A stretch of 64,000 nt of DNA, from the NCBI GenBank assembly GCA_026708645.1, contig JAPOUM010000025.1, positions 1 to 64,000 of the forward strand, in the 5' to 3' direction. The notes under the pieces were generated by a model. It was not told where the DNA came from, searched no databases, and worked only from the letters and a program-made list of their open reading frames with translations. The position numbers were made by a program, and so were the translations under genes. Source of the DNA: Acidimicrobiaceae bacterium (GTDB lineage: Bacteria; Actinomycetota; Acidimicrobiia; Acidimicrobiales; Aldehydirespiratoraceae). Numbering within the stretch: position 1 is the stretch's first letter; every line of letters begins with the position of its first letter. Of the stretch, positions 46,414 to 55,986 are shown one piece after another.

Positions 46414-46615
46414 GGCTCCAGACCAACGGCAAAGCCGAACGCTTCAACCGCACCCTCACAGACGAATTCCTCTACAACTACCGGTTCAGATCAGAAACCG
46501 ACAGACGCAACCGCCTCAAACGCTGGATCCGTCACTACAGCTGTCACCGACACCACACAGCGGTAGGCGGCCCACCCGCAACACGAGCAAACAACCTCAC
46601 GATAACCGAGATCTA
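46414..46615 (+). pseudogene. IS481-type transposase, C-terminal remnant
   Basis: Reads QTNGKAERFNRTLTDEFLYN, then RRNRLKRWIRHYSCHRHHTA and VGGPPATRANNL, the end of an rve-type transposase including the catalytic-Glu helix (NGKAERFNRTL). It has no start and joins directly to the IS256 remnant. Confidence 0.8.
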
Positions 46616-46702
46616 GAGTTCGCCCTGCACTTGAAAAGTTCCACGGCATCGGTAGAAGTCTGAACCTCGAGTTTCCGCGGCCGAGCCGCCCGCTCGGACA
46701 AC

Positions 46703-46882
46703 GTAGTAATAATTATGATTATCTTACTTTAGCCTCTCCCCGCGGCGGCCCGCCTGTGGCGCGCCCCTGTATCGAAAGCTGCATTGCGAGTCTCCAAAGT
46801 TGAGAAAGCATCATAATAACTATTATTTTGTAGTGCTATCGCCTGCCGAATCAGACGAAACTAGGAAATAATAATTATTATC
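46703..46882. repeat. Three AT-rich motif copies at the right end of the defence block
   Basis: Copies are at 46703-46723 (with a 3-base insertion), 46813-46827 and 46867-46882. They lie just beyond the insertion-sequence scars and before the gamma-glutamyltransferase gene. No motif copies were seen to the right of this point. Confidence 0.7.
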
Positions 46883-46960
46883 TTTTCTTCTCGGCCTCGC
46901 ATGCGGGCGATTCGGGCGGAGATCAGTCGACGCTGCGGCCTCTTGTGAGCTGTTGCGGTG

Positions 46961-46992
46961 TCACACAGTCACACAGTCACACAGTCATACAG
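46961..46992. repeat. Four copies of an 8-bp repeat (tcacacag)
   Basis: TCACACAG repeated four times, the last with one change, overlapping the 3' end of the gamma-glutamyltransferase gene on the opposite strand. Confidence 0.85.
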
Positions 46993-48652
46993 ACTGGGCG
47001 GCGCCGCCTGAGCGGGGGTCGCTGGCCAGTGTCACGCCGCCGCCGTTGTCAGCGGCGCTGTCGCTGAGGGTCAGCTGCAGCCCGCCGCCCACGTTCTCTA
47101 CTCGGCGTACCTCGTAGCCGGCCACTTCGTCGTCGTTGTGCCATGCGATCCCAGGCTCGGCGAAGGCGTACCACGGCTCGCCGATGCCTGCAGGCACTCC
47201 GAAGCGGTCGCCGCTGGGGCACACGAACCAGCGCGGCCCCGCCGCTATCTCAGCCGCGTCACCGCCGCGGCGGAAGCGCTGGATCGCCTGGGCGAGCCAC
47301 TGCACCTGCCGGTCGCCTCCGGGGGTGGCCAGAGTCACCCAGCCTGCAGAGCCGCGGCGGCGGACATGCGCGGCGCTCAGAGTGTGCGGCAGCACGCCGC
47401 CCGGAACCGGGTTGCATCCCGGCAGGTCGGCTCGCTGCGACAGCGCGGTGCCCACCCGGTTGCTGAAAGCCACCCCCGTGTCGCCGGCCACCCATCCGGT
47501 GCCGAACTGCACCTCGGCAAGACTGTGGACCACGGTCACTGACAGTCCGCTGCGGTCCACGGCCGTGGACACGGCGGTTCCATGCCGCCGCCCCGGACCC
47601 GGACCCGGACCGTCGACGCAGAATTCGGTCAGCTGCTGCTCGGTGAGCGGCGCCACCGCCTCGGCGAAGCTCCGCGCCGCCGGGTCCGCGTCGGCGGTCA
47701 CGGCATTCAGCAGCGCCGCAACAATGGCGGCTTGACTGGGCGCAGGGGTCACCCACATGACGACGTCGTCCAACTCGAAGCGCCGAGCCGGCTCGATGCT
47801 CGCCCGCACCGCCGCCAAGTCGTCGAGGCTGAGCGCGGCGCCGTCGCTCGCCGCCGCAGCCACCAACTCCTCGGCCAGCCCGCCGGTGTAGAAGACGTCG
47901 GCGCCCTGTGAAGCGACCCACTCGAGAGTGGACGCCAGCCTCGGCATTCTGATGACGGCGCCCGCATCGGGGGCTCGGCGGCTGCCCAGAATCCGCTCCA
48001 AGGCCTCCGTGTGACCGCGGTCCTGCACCAATCCGTAAACCTCGGCCATTCGCGGTGTCACAGCATGTCCGGACGCAGCTGCCAATGCGCCCTCGAACAG
48101 GCTCGCCCAGCTGAGCTTCCCGTGTTCGTTCCAAGCTGCCTCCGCTCCTCTGAGGGCGCCCGGCACCACAGCGTTGCGCGGCCCGAAGGCGCTGTTGCGC
48201 GGCCCGCCGCCGCGGCTGTCAGTGCCCCCACCGCCGCTGTCGCTGTTGCCGCTGTTTGCGCCGCTTCCGCTGTTGCCGCGGCTGTTCGTCTCAGCAGGAG
48301 CGCCCGATGGCTCTGGAGTTACCGATGGCGCTAGAGCAAGGGGCGCATTCGACCAACCGCCGTAGACGGTGATGCCTCCCCCCACAACATCTCCCCCGCC
48401 AAAATCTTCCCCCACAAAATCTTCCCCGGCGCCGTCGCCGGTGCCGGGCGCCGCCACTAGGGCGACAAGCTCTCCTCCGGGACCGCACTGAGGGGCGTTC
48501 ACCACCCACTGGGTGAAAGCGCTCGCCAGCGCAGCGTCTACAGCGGAGCCGCCGAGCCGCAGGGCTTCGATGCCGGCCTCGGTGGCCAGGGCGTGCCCGC
48601 TGGCGACGCCTGCGGTTCCGGTGCGGGCGTTGCAGACTGGAATGGGCCCCAC
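46985..48652 (-). CDS. Gamma-glutamyltransferase family protein
   Basis: 555 residues, GTG start. The N-terminal signature is TAGVASGHALATEAGIEALR, then LGGSAVDAALASAF and PQCGPGGELVAL, as in Ggt-type Ntn hydrolases that cleave glutathione and other gamma-glutamyl compounds. The autoprocessing Thr is probably in RHGTAVSTAVDRSGLSVTVV. A Gly/Ser/Asn-rich low-complexity insert sits between about residues 80 and 155. No signal peptide is obvious, so it may be cytoplasmic. It is divergent from the FAD oxidase gene with 112 bases between, which likely hold both promoters. Confidence 0.85.
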   Translation of the reverse strand: MGPIPVCNARTGTAGVASGHALATEAGIEALRLGGSAVDAALASAFTQWVVNAPQCGPGGELVALVAAPGTGDGAGEDFVGEDFGGGDVVGGGITVYGGWSNAPLALAPSVTPEPSGAPAETNSRGNSGSGANSGNSDSGGGGTDSRGGGPRNSAFGPRNAVVPGALRGAEAAWNEHGKLSWASLFEGALAAASGHAVTPRMAEVYGLVQDRGHTEALERILGSRRAPDAGAVIRMPRLASTLEWVASQGADVFYTGGLAEELVAAAASDGAALSLDDLAAVRASIEPARRFELDDVVMWVTPAPSQAAIVAALLNAVTADADPAARSFAEAVAPLTEQQLTEFCVDGPGPGPGRRHGTAVSTAVDRSGLSVTVVHSLAEVQFGTGWVAGDTGVAFSNRVGTALSQRADLPGCNPVPGGVLPHTLSAAHVRRRGSAGWVTLATPGGDRQVQWLAQAIQRFRRGGDAAEIAAGPRWFVCPSGDRFGVPAGIGEPWYAFAEPGIAWHNDDEVAGYEVRRVENVGGGLQLTLSDSAADNGGGVTLASDPRSGGAAQSV

Positions 48653-48764
48653 CGCCGAAGACTCTAGAGCACGCAGGAATGAGCGATGCCTGATGCGGTA
48701 GCATCCTGCTCGGACGCCTAGACGCTCGGGTGCTCGGACGCTCAGGCAGACGGAGGCAGTTGTT

Positions 48765-49886
48765 GTGAGAGTGGTGGTTATCGGTGCGGGGATCGCCGGT
48801 GCCTCGGCTGCCTGGCATCTGGCAGAGGACGCTTCGGTGGTGATGGTCGAACGCGAGTCTCAGGCGGGCGCGCATGCCACCGGTCGCTCGGCTGCCATGT
48901 TCACAGAGACATTCGGTGCGGCTGCGATTCGTGTTCTTGCCGGCGACGGCCGGCCGTTTCTGGCCGAACCCCCGGAGGGGTTCAGCGAGCAGCGACTGCT
49001 GACGCCTCGAGGTCTGCTGTGGATCGCCCGTCCGGGCGAACTGCACCTTCTGGAACAAAAAGCGGCTGAAGCGGCTGAGCTGGACGTAGAAGTGCATCAA
49101 CTCGACACAGCGGCCTGCCGCAAGCTCGTCAGCGTGCTGCAACCGCAAGGCGCTGCCGCCGGTGTCTACGAGCCGGGCGCGATGACTATCGATGTCGATG
49201 CGCTGTTGCAAGGCTTTCTGCGTGGCGCCCGAGCCCGCGGAGCACAGCTGCATCTGGTGTCGGAGGTGTCCGGCATCATCCGCAGCGCCAGTGGCTGGCG
49301 GGTGACCGCCGCTGATCAGCACTGGGATTGCGACGTGGTCGTCAACGCAGCGGGGGCATGGTGCGACCAGGTCGCGCAAATGGCTGGCGTGGCGCCGCTG
49401 GGTCTGCGGCCGCTGCGTCGTTCGGTGTTCATGTTCCCTCCGCCCTCAGACGTGTCGATCGACGCCTGGCCGCTGGTGATTGAAGCCGGCTACCGCTTCT
49501 ATTTTGAACCTGAAGGCGAGCTGCTGCTGGCGTCACCCGCCGACGAAACCCTCAGCGAACCCTGCGACGCCCGCCCCGAAACCGAAGACATCGCTCGGGG
49601 AGTGCAAGAACTCGAAGCGGCCACCACTCTGCGTGTGCGCGGGGTGCGTAGCACTTGGGCAGGCTTGCGCACCTTCACCAGCGACGGCGTTCCCGCTACA
49701 GGTTTCGACCCCGACCATCCCGGCTTCTTCTGGCTGGCCGGTCAAGGCGGCTACGGCATCAAGACCGCTCCGGCGCTGGGCCGCCTGACGGCTGCGCTGA
49801 TCACCCAAAGCTCATCGCCGCATCAGCAGCCGCACACGCCGGCCCCCGATCTGATCAAAGCCTTGGACCCAGCCCGTTTCAGATAA
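48765..49886 (+). CDS. FAD-dependent amine/D-amino-acid oxidase (DAO family)
   Basis: 373 residues, GTG start with CGGAGG upstream. The dinucleotide-binding motif VVVIGAGIAGASAAWHLAED opens the protein. MVERESQAGAHATGRSAAMF follows, and the C-terminal FAD contact is GFFWLAGQGGYGIKTAPALG. Glycine/D-amino-acid oxidase or dehydrogenase type (DadA-like). The true substrate cannot be told from sequence. Divergent from the gamma-glutamyltransferase, with which it may share an amino-acid salvage role. Confidence 0.87.
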   Translation: MRVVVIGAGIAGASAAWHLAEDASVVMVERESQAGAHATGRSAAMFTETFGAAAIRVLAGDGRPFLAEPPEGFSEQRLLTPRGLLWIARPGELHLLEQKAAEAAELDVEVHQLDTAACRKLVSVLQPQGAAAGVYEPGAMTIDVDALLQGFLRGARARGAQLHLVSEVSGIIRSASGWRVTAADQHWDCDVVVNAAGAWCDQVAQMAGVAPLGLRPLRRSVFMFPPPSDVSIDAWPLVIEAGYRFYFEPEGELLLASPADETLSEPCDARPETEDIARGVQELEAATTLRVRGVRSTWAGLRTFTSDGVPATGFDPDHPGFFWLAGQGGYGIKTAPALGRLTAALITQSSSPHQQPHTPAPDLIKALDPARFR

Positions 49887-50005
49887 CTCCGCCGCACCGA
49901 CAGCAGGAGACTTCCGCGTGCTGGCAGGCGCAGCCGCGACGCTGTGGAGCGACTGGGCCTCTGATGTTGAGTTCGAGCCCCGCTGCTGATTGCTGAGCAT
50001 CCAAT

Positions 50006-50080
50006 CTATGAAATTAATATTTACTAATATACCATTAAATAAACTTTTATAATCTAAAATATGCATCTACTTCATCTCTG
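50006..50080. promoter_or_regulatory. AT-rich segment upstream of the DUF262/HNH gene
   Basis: About 60 bases that are mostly A/T (aatctatgaaattaatattt and following) in GC-rich surroundings. It likely contains the promoter of the defence operon and marks a junction of transferred DNA. Confidence 0.5.
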
Positions 50081-50159
50081 TGCTAGGTGGCATCGAGTCC
50101 ACGACAGCTTGAGCAGGGTAAGATTCACTGACGTCGCCGAAGGAGGAAGTGTCAAGAGC

Positions 50160-51719
50160 ATGGCGAAAATCTCAGAACTGTTGTTCCAGGCGGACAACGG
50201 GCAACTAACTATGCCCGACTTCCAGCGCGGCTGGGTCTGGAAGAAGCAGCACGTTAAGAAATTTTTTAACTCTCTCTACCGCGATTATCCGGTCGGCTCG
50301 CTCATCGTGTGTCCGATCAAAAGCAACGATGGCCGACCACTGGACTCTGTGATTGATGGAAAACAGCGGCTGTCCACCCTGTACGCGGTGATAAGGGGCA
50401 AGCAGCCGCCATGGCTAACAGATCATGATGTGACCGCGTGGGATTTGCACTTCAATCTTCAGTCCGAAGAGTTTGATGTTGCAAGCAAAGAGCGCATGGA
50501 AGATCCACTTTGGGTAAGTGTAAAAAGAGTCTGCGACGACACGCAATGGTGGCACGAGCAGTTAGACACGCTTGATTGGGATTCAACAGAAAGGGCTCTA
50601 TATTCTCAGCGTATCAGCAAACTTGCTAGCCTTTGCTCTAAAGAAATTGTCGTGTTCCGCCTGCCCGAAATGATAGATGTGGCTAGCGCAGTGGATGTGT
50701 TTTCGATAGTGAACCGCGCTGGCACAAGAGTCAGTGAAGGTGACTTGATTCTGGGTCAGATAAGCCTGGAGTGGCACGAGGCGCGCGAAACGATTGAGAA
50801 ACGTCTTGGCCTATGGCGAGACTCTGGCTTCGAAGTGCCGCTTGAGTGGCTTTTACACGCTATGTCAGCTGATCTGAGTGGCTATGAGAGTATTGAATAT
50901 GACAGTGTCATCAAAACTGGCCGTGCCGAACTTGAAGATTGTTACAAAAGAGTAGCTCAAGCCACTGAAGAACTACAGAACCTGCTCCGCGATCAGCTTG
51001 GATTCGATCAAAGCCAGACCACCAAGTTCAACATGGGCCTGGTACCGATTGTTTCAGCTCATCTGCGAAACGGCGTCGATATGACAGTAGAAGCAGCTCG
51101 ACCTTATCTGGGCTGGTGGTTGCTAGGGACGCTTTGGCGCCGTTGGTCTGCTGATGTCAAGACTCGAGTCAATGCTGATCTGAGAGTTGTCTCAGAAGAC
51201 GAAGGGGTTGAGGGCCTCATGCGTGAACTGAGAAGCCGGTCAGAGGGGTTGAAGCTCGCTCCTGCCCATTTCGAAGTCAAGCGGAGCCCATCGCAAGGTG
51301 CGCTTCGACTCATGCGGATCATGACGAGACGTTGCGGCGCCCGGTCGCTGTGCAGCGGTCTTGGCCTGTCGTTCGAGCATGTAGGCGATTTGGCTGGATT
51401 GCAGATGCACCACATCTTTCCGCGGGCTTTGCTCGGCAAACTCGAGGTGCCCAAGAAGCAGATCGACCAAGTCGCGAACCTGGCGTTCATCCGCCAAGGC
51501 GAAAACCTGAAGATTGGTGCCAAGGCGCCAGTGGACTACCTGCCCGAGTACGAGGATAAGAACCCCGGCGTGTTGGCCTCCCAGTGGATTCCGCAGGAAC
51601 GCTCTCTCTGGCGCCCCAACAGGTATCAGGACTTCTTGGAAGCGAGAAGGCGTCTGCTTGCTGAGGCCGCCAACAGCTTCCTGGAAGACCTGCTCGGTAG
51701 GCCGTTGACGGAGTTCTGA
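50160..51719 (+). CDS. DUF262 plus HNH protein, GmrSD-like type IV restriction enzyme
   Basis: 519 residues from ATG 50160 (AGGAGG 14 bases upstream; an open frame runs further 5'). The N-terminal DUF262 (ParB-like NTPase/nuclease) has MPDFQRGWVWKKQHVKKFF and SVIDGKQRLSTLYAVIRG. The C-terminal HNH domain has LQMHHIFPRALLGK and NLAFIRQGENLKIG. The family cuts phage DNA carrying modified bases using NTP. The long helical middle is typical. It is first in a run of five same-strand genes. Confidence 0.88.
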   Translation: MAKISELLFQADNGQLTMPDFQRGWVWKKQHVKKFFNSLYRDYPVGSLIVCPIKSNDGRPLDSVIDGKQRLSTLYAVIRGKQPPWLTDHDVTAWDLHFNLQSEEFDVASKERMEDPLWVSVKRVCDDTQWWHEQLDTLDWDSTERALYSQRISKLASLCSKEIVVFRLPEMIDVASAVDVFSIVNRAGTRVSEGDLILGQISLEWHEARETIEKRLGLWRDSGFEVPLEWLLHAMSADLSGYESIEYDSVIKTGRAELEDCYKRVAQATEELQNLLRDQLGFDQSQTTKFNMGLVPIVSAHLRNGVDMTVEAARPYLGWWLLGTLWRRWSADVKTRVNADLRVVSEDEGVEGLMRELRSRSEGLKLAPAHFEVKRSPSQGALRLMRIMTRRCGARSLCSGLGLSFEHVGDLAGLQMHHIFPRALLGKLEVPKKQIDQVANLAFIRQGENLKIGAKAPVDYLPEYEDKNPGVLASQWIPQERSLWRPNRYQDFLEARRRLLAEAANSFLEDLLGRPLTEF

Positions 51720-51869
51720 TGAAGTTCTGCCTGTGTCCGTTTCGGCCGGTCTGCCTCGCATGTCACACGGCGGTGGGATAATCCTGAGCATGCATTCTTT
51801 GAAGGCTTGCGACGGCAGAGAGCGGCTCAGGGCTGGAACCGAGCTGCGGCAGAAGCGGTGTCGATAGAC

Positions 51870-53176
51870 ATGTCCAAACAGACGATTGAGGCTGCTGCGC
51901 TGAAACTGGGCCAGCTCCGCTACCGCGAGCCTTGCCATGCCGAGCTGCCCCATCTGGTGAGCTTCTCAGGTGGCCGTTCCTCGGCTGCGCTGACCTTCAT
52001 GGCTGCTGAGGAGGGCTTGCTTCGACCGGACCGGCGTGACGCAGTGCTGTTTGCCAACACTTCCGCGGAGCACCCCGGGACCTACGAGTTCGCCGCAGAG
52101 TGCAAGCAGCGCCTCGAAACTGAATTCGGGCTGCCGTTCTTCTGGTACGAGTTCTGCACAGTCGAAGACGCTTGGCGCGGCGACTACTGGCGCAAGGCCT
52201 CCTACCGTCTCGTGAAACCCTTGCCGGTGGAACAAGACTCGGACGGATACCGCTCCTCAGGCGAGTTGTTCGAAGAGTTCGTAAGCTTGCAGGGCATGCT
52301 GCCCAACCCTCACTCCCGCACTTGCACAGCCAAGCTCAAGCTGTATCCCTCACACGATCTGATCGGTGAGTGGCTCGGCGGGACTGAGGGCCCTGCTCAT
52401 GCCGGGCATCACTGGCAGCAGGAGCAAACCGCCGGGGGGGGGGGGCTAACAGACAGGGTCTGATCGACCCGGTACTGGTAGCAGAGCGGTACTCGCTCGG
52501 CGGCGGTACTGCACCGGCTGAGTCGGTGCTTCGACGAGCGAAGCATCTCGCGAGCCTGCCGCCATCCCGCCCTGCTCAGCGCTGGGCTGACTTCACCTCT
52601 GCGCAACTTCCTGCGATCGTGCCCGGAGCACGTCCTGTGCCTATGCGGGGACCCGATGCGGCCTTGCACATCCGACTCCTCGGCTTGCGAGCAGACGAAT
52701 CGAATCGCGTGGGCCGAGTCCTGTCGCGCACGCTCTTTGCGGAGGGCGCCAGCACTGCTAGTTGCACGGTACGAACTCAGCCGCCTGGAGAGAGACCTTA
52801 TTTCCCGCTTCACGAAGCCGGAATCGACGCCGCTGGGGTGATCGATTTCTGGCAGCGCCGCGACTTCGACTTGGGCATCCCAAACGGCGCAGGCAACTGC
52901 GTTTTCTGTTTCATGAAGGGCACCAGCAGCCTGGTCAAACTCGGGGCTAAGCCCGACGCTCGTCGTCGCAGCGGAACGCCAAGCGATATGGACTGGTGGG
53001 CTGACTTTGAGGAGCGGCATTTGCGCACCGCTCCAAAGCGCAATGGTGAGGGAGTTTCTCGCTTTGGTTTTTTCGGGGTTAACTCCGCCACCTTCGCAGA
53101 CCTTGCCTCCGATGCAGAGCCAGCCGCCTACGGTAGGTACGCCAACGGCACACCTGCTTGCGACTGCACCGACTGA
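51870..53176 (+). CDS. PAPS-reductase-like (DndC-type) protein, split by a 12-G tract
   Basis: The first frame (51870-52463) contains LPHLVSFSGGRSSAALTFMA, a PP-loop (SGGxxS) of the adenine-nucleotide alpha-hydrolase fold, then VLFANTSAEHPGTYEF and a Cys in HSRTCTAKLKLYPS. At a 12-G run the frame is lost and stops at 52463. The rest continues in another frame as GLIDPVLVAERYSLGGGTAP, LGLRADES and NCVFCFMKGTSSL to 53176. One more G, or two fewer, would join both parts into about 435 residues. Either slippage makes the gene phase-variable or the read length is wrong. Relatives act in DNA phosphorothioation and BREX-like defence. The stop overlaps the ATPase start. Confidence 0.75.
52434..52445 (+). 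repeat. 12-G homopolymer inside the PAPS-reductase-like gene
   Basis: Uninterrupted run of 12 G. It lies exactly where the reading frame switches. Confidence 0.9.
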
Positions 53177-55137
53177 TGGGAGCGCAGCCAGAGCGTGCGT
53201 CGCTCTATTTTGGTCAAACACACCAGCCGGTGGGATTCACCAGTGCCGCCCTGGCGCATTTCGACGGATCGGCCGAACCGGTAGTGCGCGAGTTGCTCCA
53301 GAACAGCTTGGATGCGGCGAACCAAGCCGAAAGAGTTGCTGAGATACGGTTCGAGATTCGTGATGCAAACAGTGATGATATTCCTGGATGGAAGGACTAC
53401 TTGAAAGCACTCGAACTAGCAAAGCAAGAGCGCAAACGCTGGAATTCGGGGAAACCTTCGCATGATGAACGGACAGTGCTCCAACGGATAGAATTGATGC
53501 GTCACCAAGAACGCATTCCTCTGCTTCTGTGCGTCGACAATGGACACGGGCTGGACGATCGTCGGATGGATGCGTTGCTCACGCCCGGCAACACCAGCAA
53601 GGGCGAGCGCGGTGCCGGCTCCTTCGGACTTGGTCACCACGCTGCCTTCGGGGCTTCCGACCTTCGCTACGTTCTCTACGGTGCCAGGTACCAGGAGGAA
53701 AACAGGCTCAAGTCAATTGCTTCGGGACATGCGATCCTGGCGAGCCATCGCAAGAAGTCGAAAGGTCCAGAACTGGCAGCTGATGGCTACTGGTTCGTTG
53801 AGGGTCAAGGAGATAAGGGCTTCGGTGTTTCGATTAAGCGATATCCCTGTATCATTCCAAACCTCCTGAGGCCTTATATAGAGAAACTCCCCGCCTCTGG
53901 AACTGTGGTGTGCATAGTCGGATTCAACGACTTCAACCGTGACGAAGGGGAGCCCGGCGCGGTTGAGATGATCGGCTGCGTTGCTGCGGCGAACTTCTCT
54001 GACGCGATCTGCTCGGGCAGTCTGAGCCTCACTGCGGCCGACATAAGAGGGGAATCACGCAATCACTCGACGTTGTGCCTTGCGTCTGCAGACGACGTCG
54101 AATCAGTGCTCGACTTAATCAAGGATCAGAAGAGAGCTCGCAGAGGCGGCGGCTTCATCGCCGGTTCGGTAGCTTACAGCGCAGTTTTAACGTTGCGTGA
54201 TGGCCAGCAGATCGACACCCCTAAAGGAATCAGAGCACGCTGGCGGAGCTTAGCGGGCATCGATGGCGCCCAGACTCAGGTTCACGTATTTCGGCGTGGA
54301 ATGTGGATCACTTCGAGAGCAGAAGGGCTCAAGAAGGCCGATTTCGCGGATCAGGAGCCTTTCGATGCGGTGATCTCCCTCGACGACGGCGAACTAGAGG
54401 AACTGGTGCGGGCGGCTGAGGGGCCTGAGCACCGCGGGCTCGACCACAAGCGTCTCGAGCCCGATGAGAAGAAGAGGCTTCGTGAACGTTTGCACGCTGT
54501 GGCACAGCTACTCCGAGCTGAAATCGGAGAGCGCGACGACCTCCAAGAGTACACACCCCCTGGGTTCGCTGAACTGAGGGGCCGGTTGACCAAAGCTGCT
54601 GAGAAAGTGCGCAGAGCACGCTCTCCCGCTGGCGGCGGATCCAAGAAAGAACCCGTCATGCCAGGCGAGAAGCCCACGAACGGCGACAATGGCGGACCTC
54701 GCCGCAGAGGAACGCCGACACCGGGTTCGGTACCCCGGTACAGGTCGTCGCTGTCGGCGGAGAGCGGCCAGCGGGTGGTGGTGGCTCACCTGTCTTATGA
54801 CGAGGAGGCTGTAGACGGATCACAAATCGGGGTGCGTGTGCGGGAGGCGTCTGGCGCCGACGGCTCATGCGAGTCGCCGCTGCCTGACGGCTATTTGCGG
54901 ATTGCCAGCGTTGAAGACGGCGCAAGCCGAGCATCCGCAGGTCCCGATGGAGCGTTGGAAGTGACGCTGGAGGCCACTGCAGGCAGGCGCGTTCTCAAGG
55001 TGACGCTGTTGGAAGCGGTAGAAGATCCTCGGGTGCTTGAACTCGACTTGGTGAGGCGGCGACCGGATCCCTCTGATACCTCGGCAGTGCCGGACGCTCC
55101 CGCCGATGCCTCGGACTCGGCTAGTGTTGAGAACTGA
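53176..55137 (+). CDS. GHKL (HSP90/MutL/MORC-like) ATPase
   Basis: 653 residues; ATG 53176 overlaps the preceding stop (TGATG). ATPase motifs: PVVRELLQNSLDAANQAE (N box), LLCVDNGHGLDDRRMD (G1) and GNTSKGERGAGSFGLGHHAA (G2). The C-terminal 350 residues include a charged helical part and a beta-rich end (AEEG and VEDPRVLELDLVRRR). MORC-type ATPases in restriction-like operons are predicted to remodel DNA and control a nuclease or modification partner. Here the partners are the PAPS-reductase-like protein and two unknown proteins. Confidence 0.85.
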   Translation: MGAQPERASLYFGQTHQPVGFTSAALAHFDGSAEPVVRELLQNSLDAANQAERVAEIRFEIRDANSDDIPGWKDYLKALELAKQERKRWNSGKPSHDERTVLQRIELMRHQERIPLLLCVDNGHGLDDRRMDALLTPGNTSKGERGAGSFGLGHHAAFGASDLRYVLYGARYQEENRLKSIASGHAILASHRKKSKGPELAADGYWFVEGQGDKGFGVSIKRYPCIIPNLLRPYIEKLPASGTVVCIVGFNDFNRDEGEPGAVEMIGCVAAANFSDAICSGSLSLTAADIRGESRNHSTLCLASADDVESVLDLIKDQKRARRGGGFIAGSVAYSAVLTLRDGQQIDTPKGIRARWRSLAGIDGAQTQVHVFRRGMWITSRAEGLKKADFADQEPFDAVISLDDGELEELVRAAEGPEHRGLDHKRLEPDEKKRLRERLHAVAQLLRAEIGERDDLQEYTPPGFAELRGRLTKAAEKVRRARSPAGGGSKKEPVMPGEKPTNGDNGGPRRRGTPTPGSVPRYRSSLSAESGQRVVVAHLSYDEEAVDGSQIGVRVREASGADGSCESPLPDGYLRIASVEDGASRASAGPDGALEVTLEATAGRRVLKVTLLEAVEDPRVLELDLVRRRPDPSDTSAVPDAPADASDSASVEN

Positions 55138-55149
55138 CACCGCCGTCTC

Positions 55150-55968
55150 GTGCCGGGAGTGCTGACACGACCAATGCAGAACTCGCGACTGCCGGTGCTG
55201 CTCGAGGACGGGTCATCGCTCGATTGGAGCGAGGCGCATTACAGCGTCGAAGTCACATTGCGGCGTCAGGGTGCGTCCATAGAGCATCGCCTCAGCGATG
55301 CTGCCGGTCTGCAAGCTCTGATCGACGCTGGCTGCGCTGAATGGGTTACAGAACTGCGGTGTCCTAGGACATTGCTCAGCCGGCGAATTTCCGGGTCTTC
55401 GCAGCGGCAAGAAGTGACTTGGAGCGCTGACGAGATCGCGGGAGACGTTTTCTTGTTACCGGGGCTAGTAGCGGCACGCGAGGCAAAGCTTGCACATGGG
55501 CTCGGACTCAGCGGAGGAATCTGGCCGACCACCGCCGAAGTGGTTTTCCCGCAAGGATGGTGGCTCGCCAAGGGCGAAATACGCAGCGTCAAACCGTTGA
55601 TTGTGTCGTTGGTGCGGTTCGTCTCTAGCGCCGATCTCAAGCCCGGCGCGATGTCAGTCGAAGAGGTTTCTGACGCAACCGAAGTCTACTTCCGGGTCAA
55701 GCTTGCCACTGATTTGTACGAACATCGTCGGCATGATCGCGACATCCAGATTGCTGGTCTGATAGCAGCGTTCGGACGCCTGCCTCGCAGTTCGCTCAGA
55801 GCTGGGGGAGAGCATGCCGATTCCCAGATTGCCGAGAGACTCCGCTCGGAATTTGAGTCAAGGGGGATACCCGACTGGGACGATGAGGACGACTTCGATC
55901 CGGCTCTTGCGGCTACCGCTTGGGAGCCCTTCGCTATAGACGCACAGGGCAGTGTCGAGGACGATTAG
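55150..55968 (+). CDS. Unknown protein in the GHKL ATPase operon
   Basis: 272 residues from GTG 55150; ATG 55174 is an alternative. No family recognised. Mixed alpha/beta, with WSEAHYSVEVTLRRQGASIE, PTTAEVVFPQGWWLAKGEIR and a C-terminal acidic stretch (GIPDWDDEDDFDPAL). It follows the ATPase gene by 12 bases and precedes the next gene by 18, so it is part of the operon. Confidence 0.75.
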   Translation: MPGVLTRPMQNSRLPVLLEDGSSLDWSEAHYSVEVTLRRQGASIEHRLSDAAGLQALIDAGCAEWVTELRCPRTLLSRRISGSSQRQEVTWSADEIAGDVFLLPGLVAAREAKLAHGLGLSGGIWPTTAEVVFPQGWWLAKGEIRSVKPLIVSLVRFVSSADLKPGAMSVEEVSDATEVYFRVKLATDLYEHRRHDRDIQIAGLIAAFGRLPRSSLRAGGEHADSQIAERLRSEFESRGIPDWDDEDDFDPALAATAWEPFAIDAQGSVEDD

Positions 55969-55986
55969 GAGATCAGGAACCAAACG

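Noticed and set aside
358-46882. Classical integron attC sites as an explanation for the motif
   Set aside because: The core sequences of attC (RYYYAAC and GTTRRRY) are absent and no integron integrase is present; a different recombination mechanism would be required.
48291-49379. 362-codon minus-strand frame across the gamma-glutamyltransferase and oxidase region
   Set aside because: It overlaps two well-supported genes in other frames and has no domain.
49950-49990. Possible tRNA T-loop-like string (gttcgagcccc) at the left edge of the DUF262 operon
   Set aside because: No anticodon or acceptor stem partner can be found; at most a tiny attachment-site remnant.
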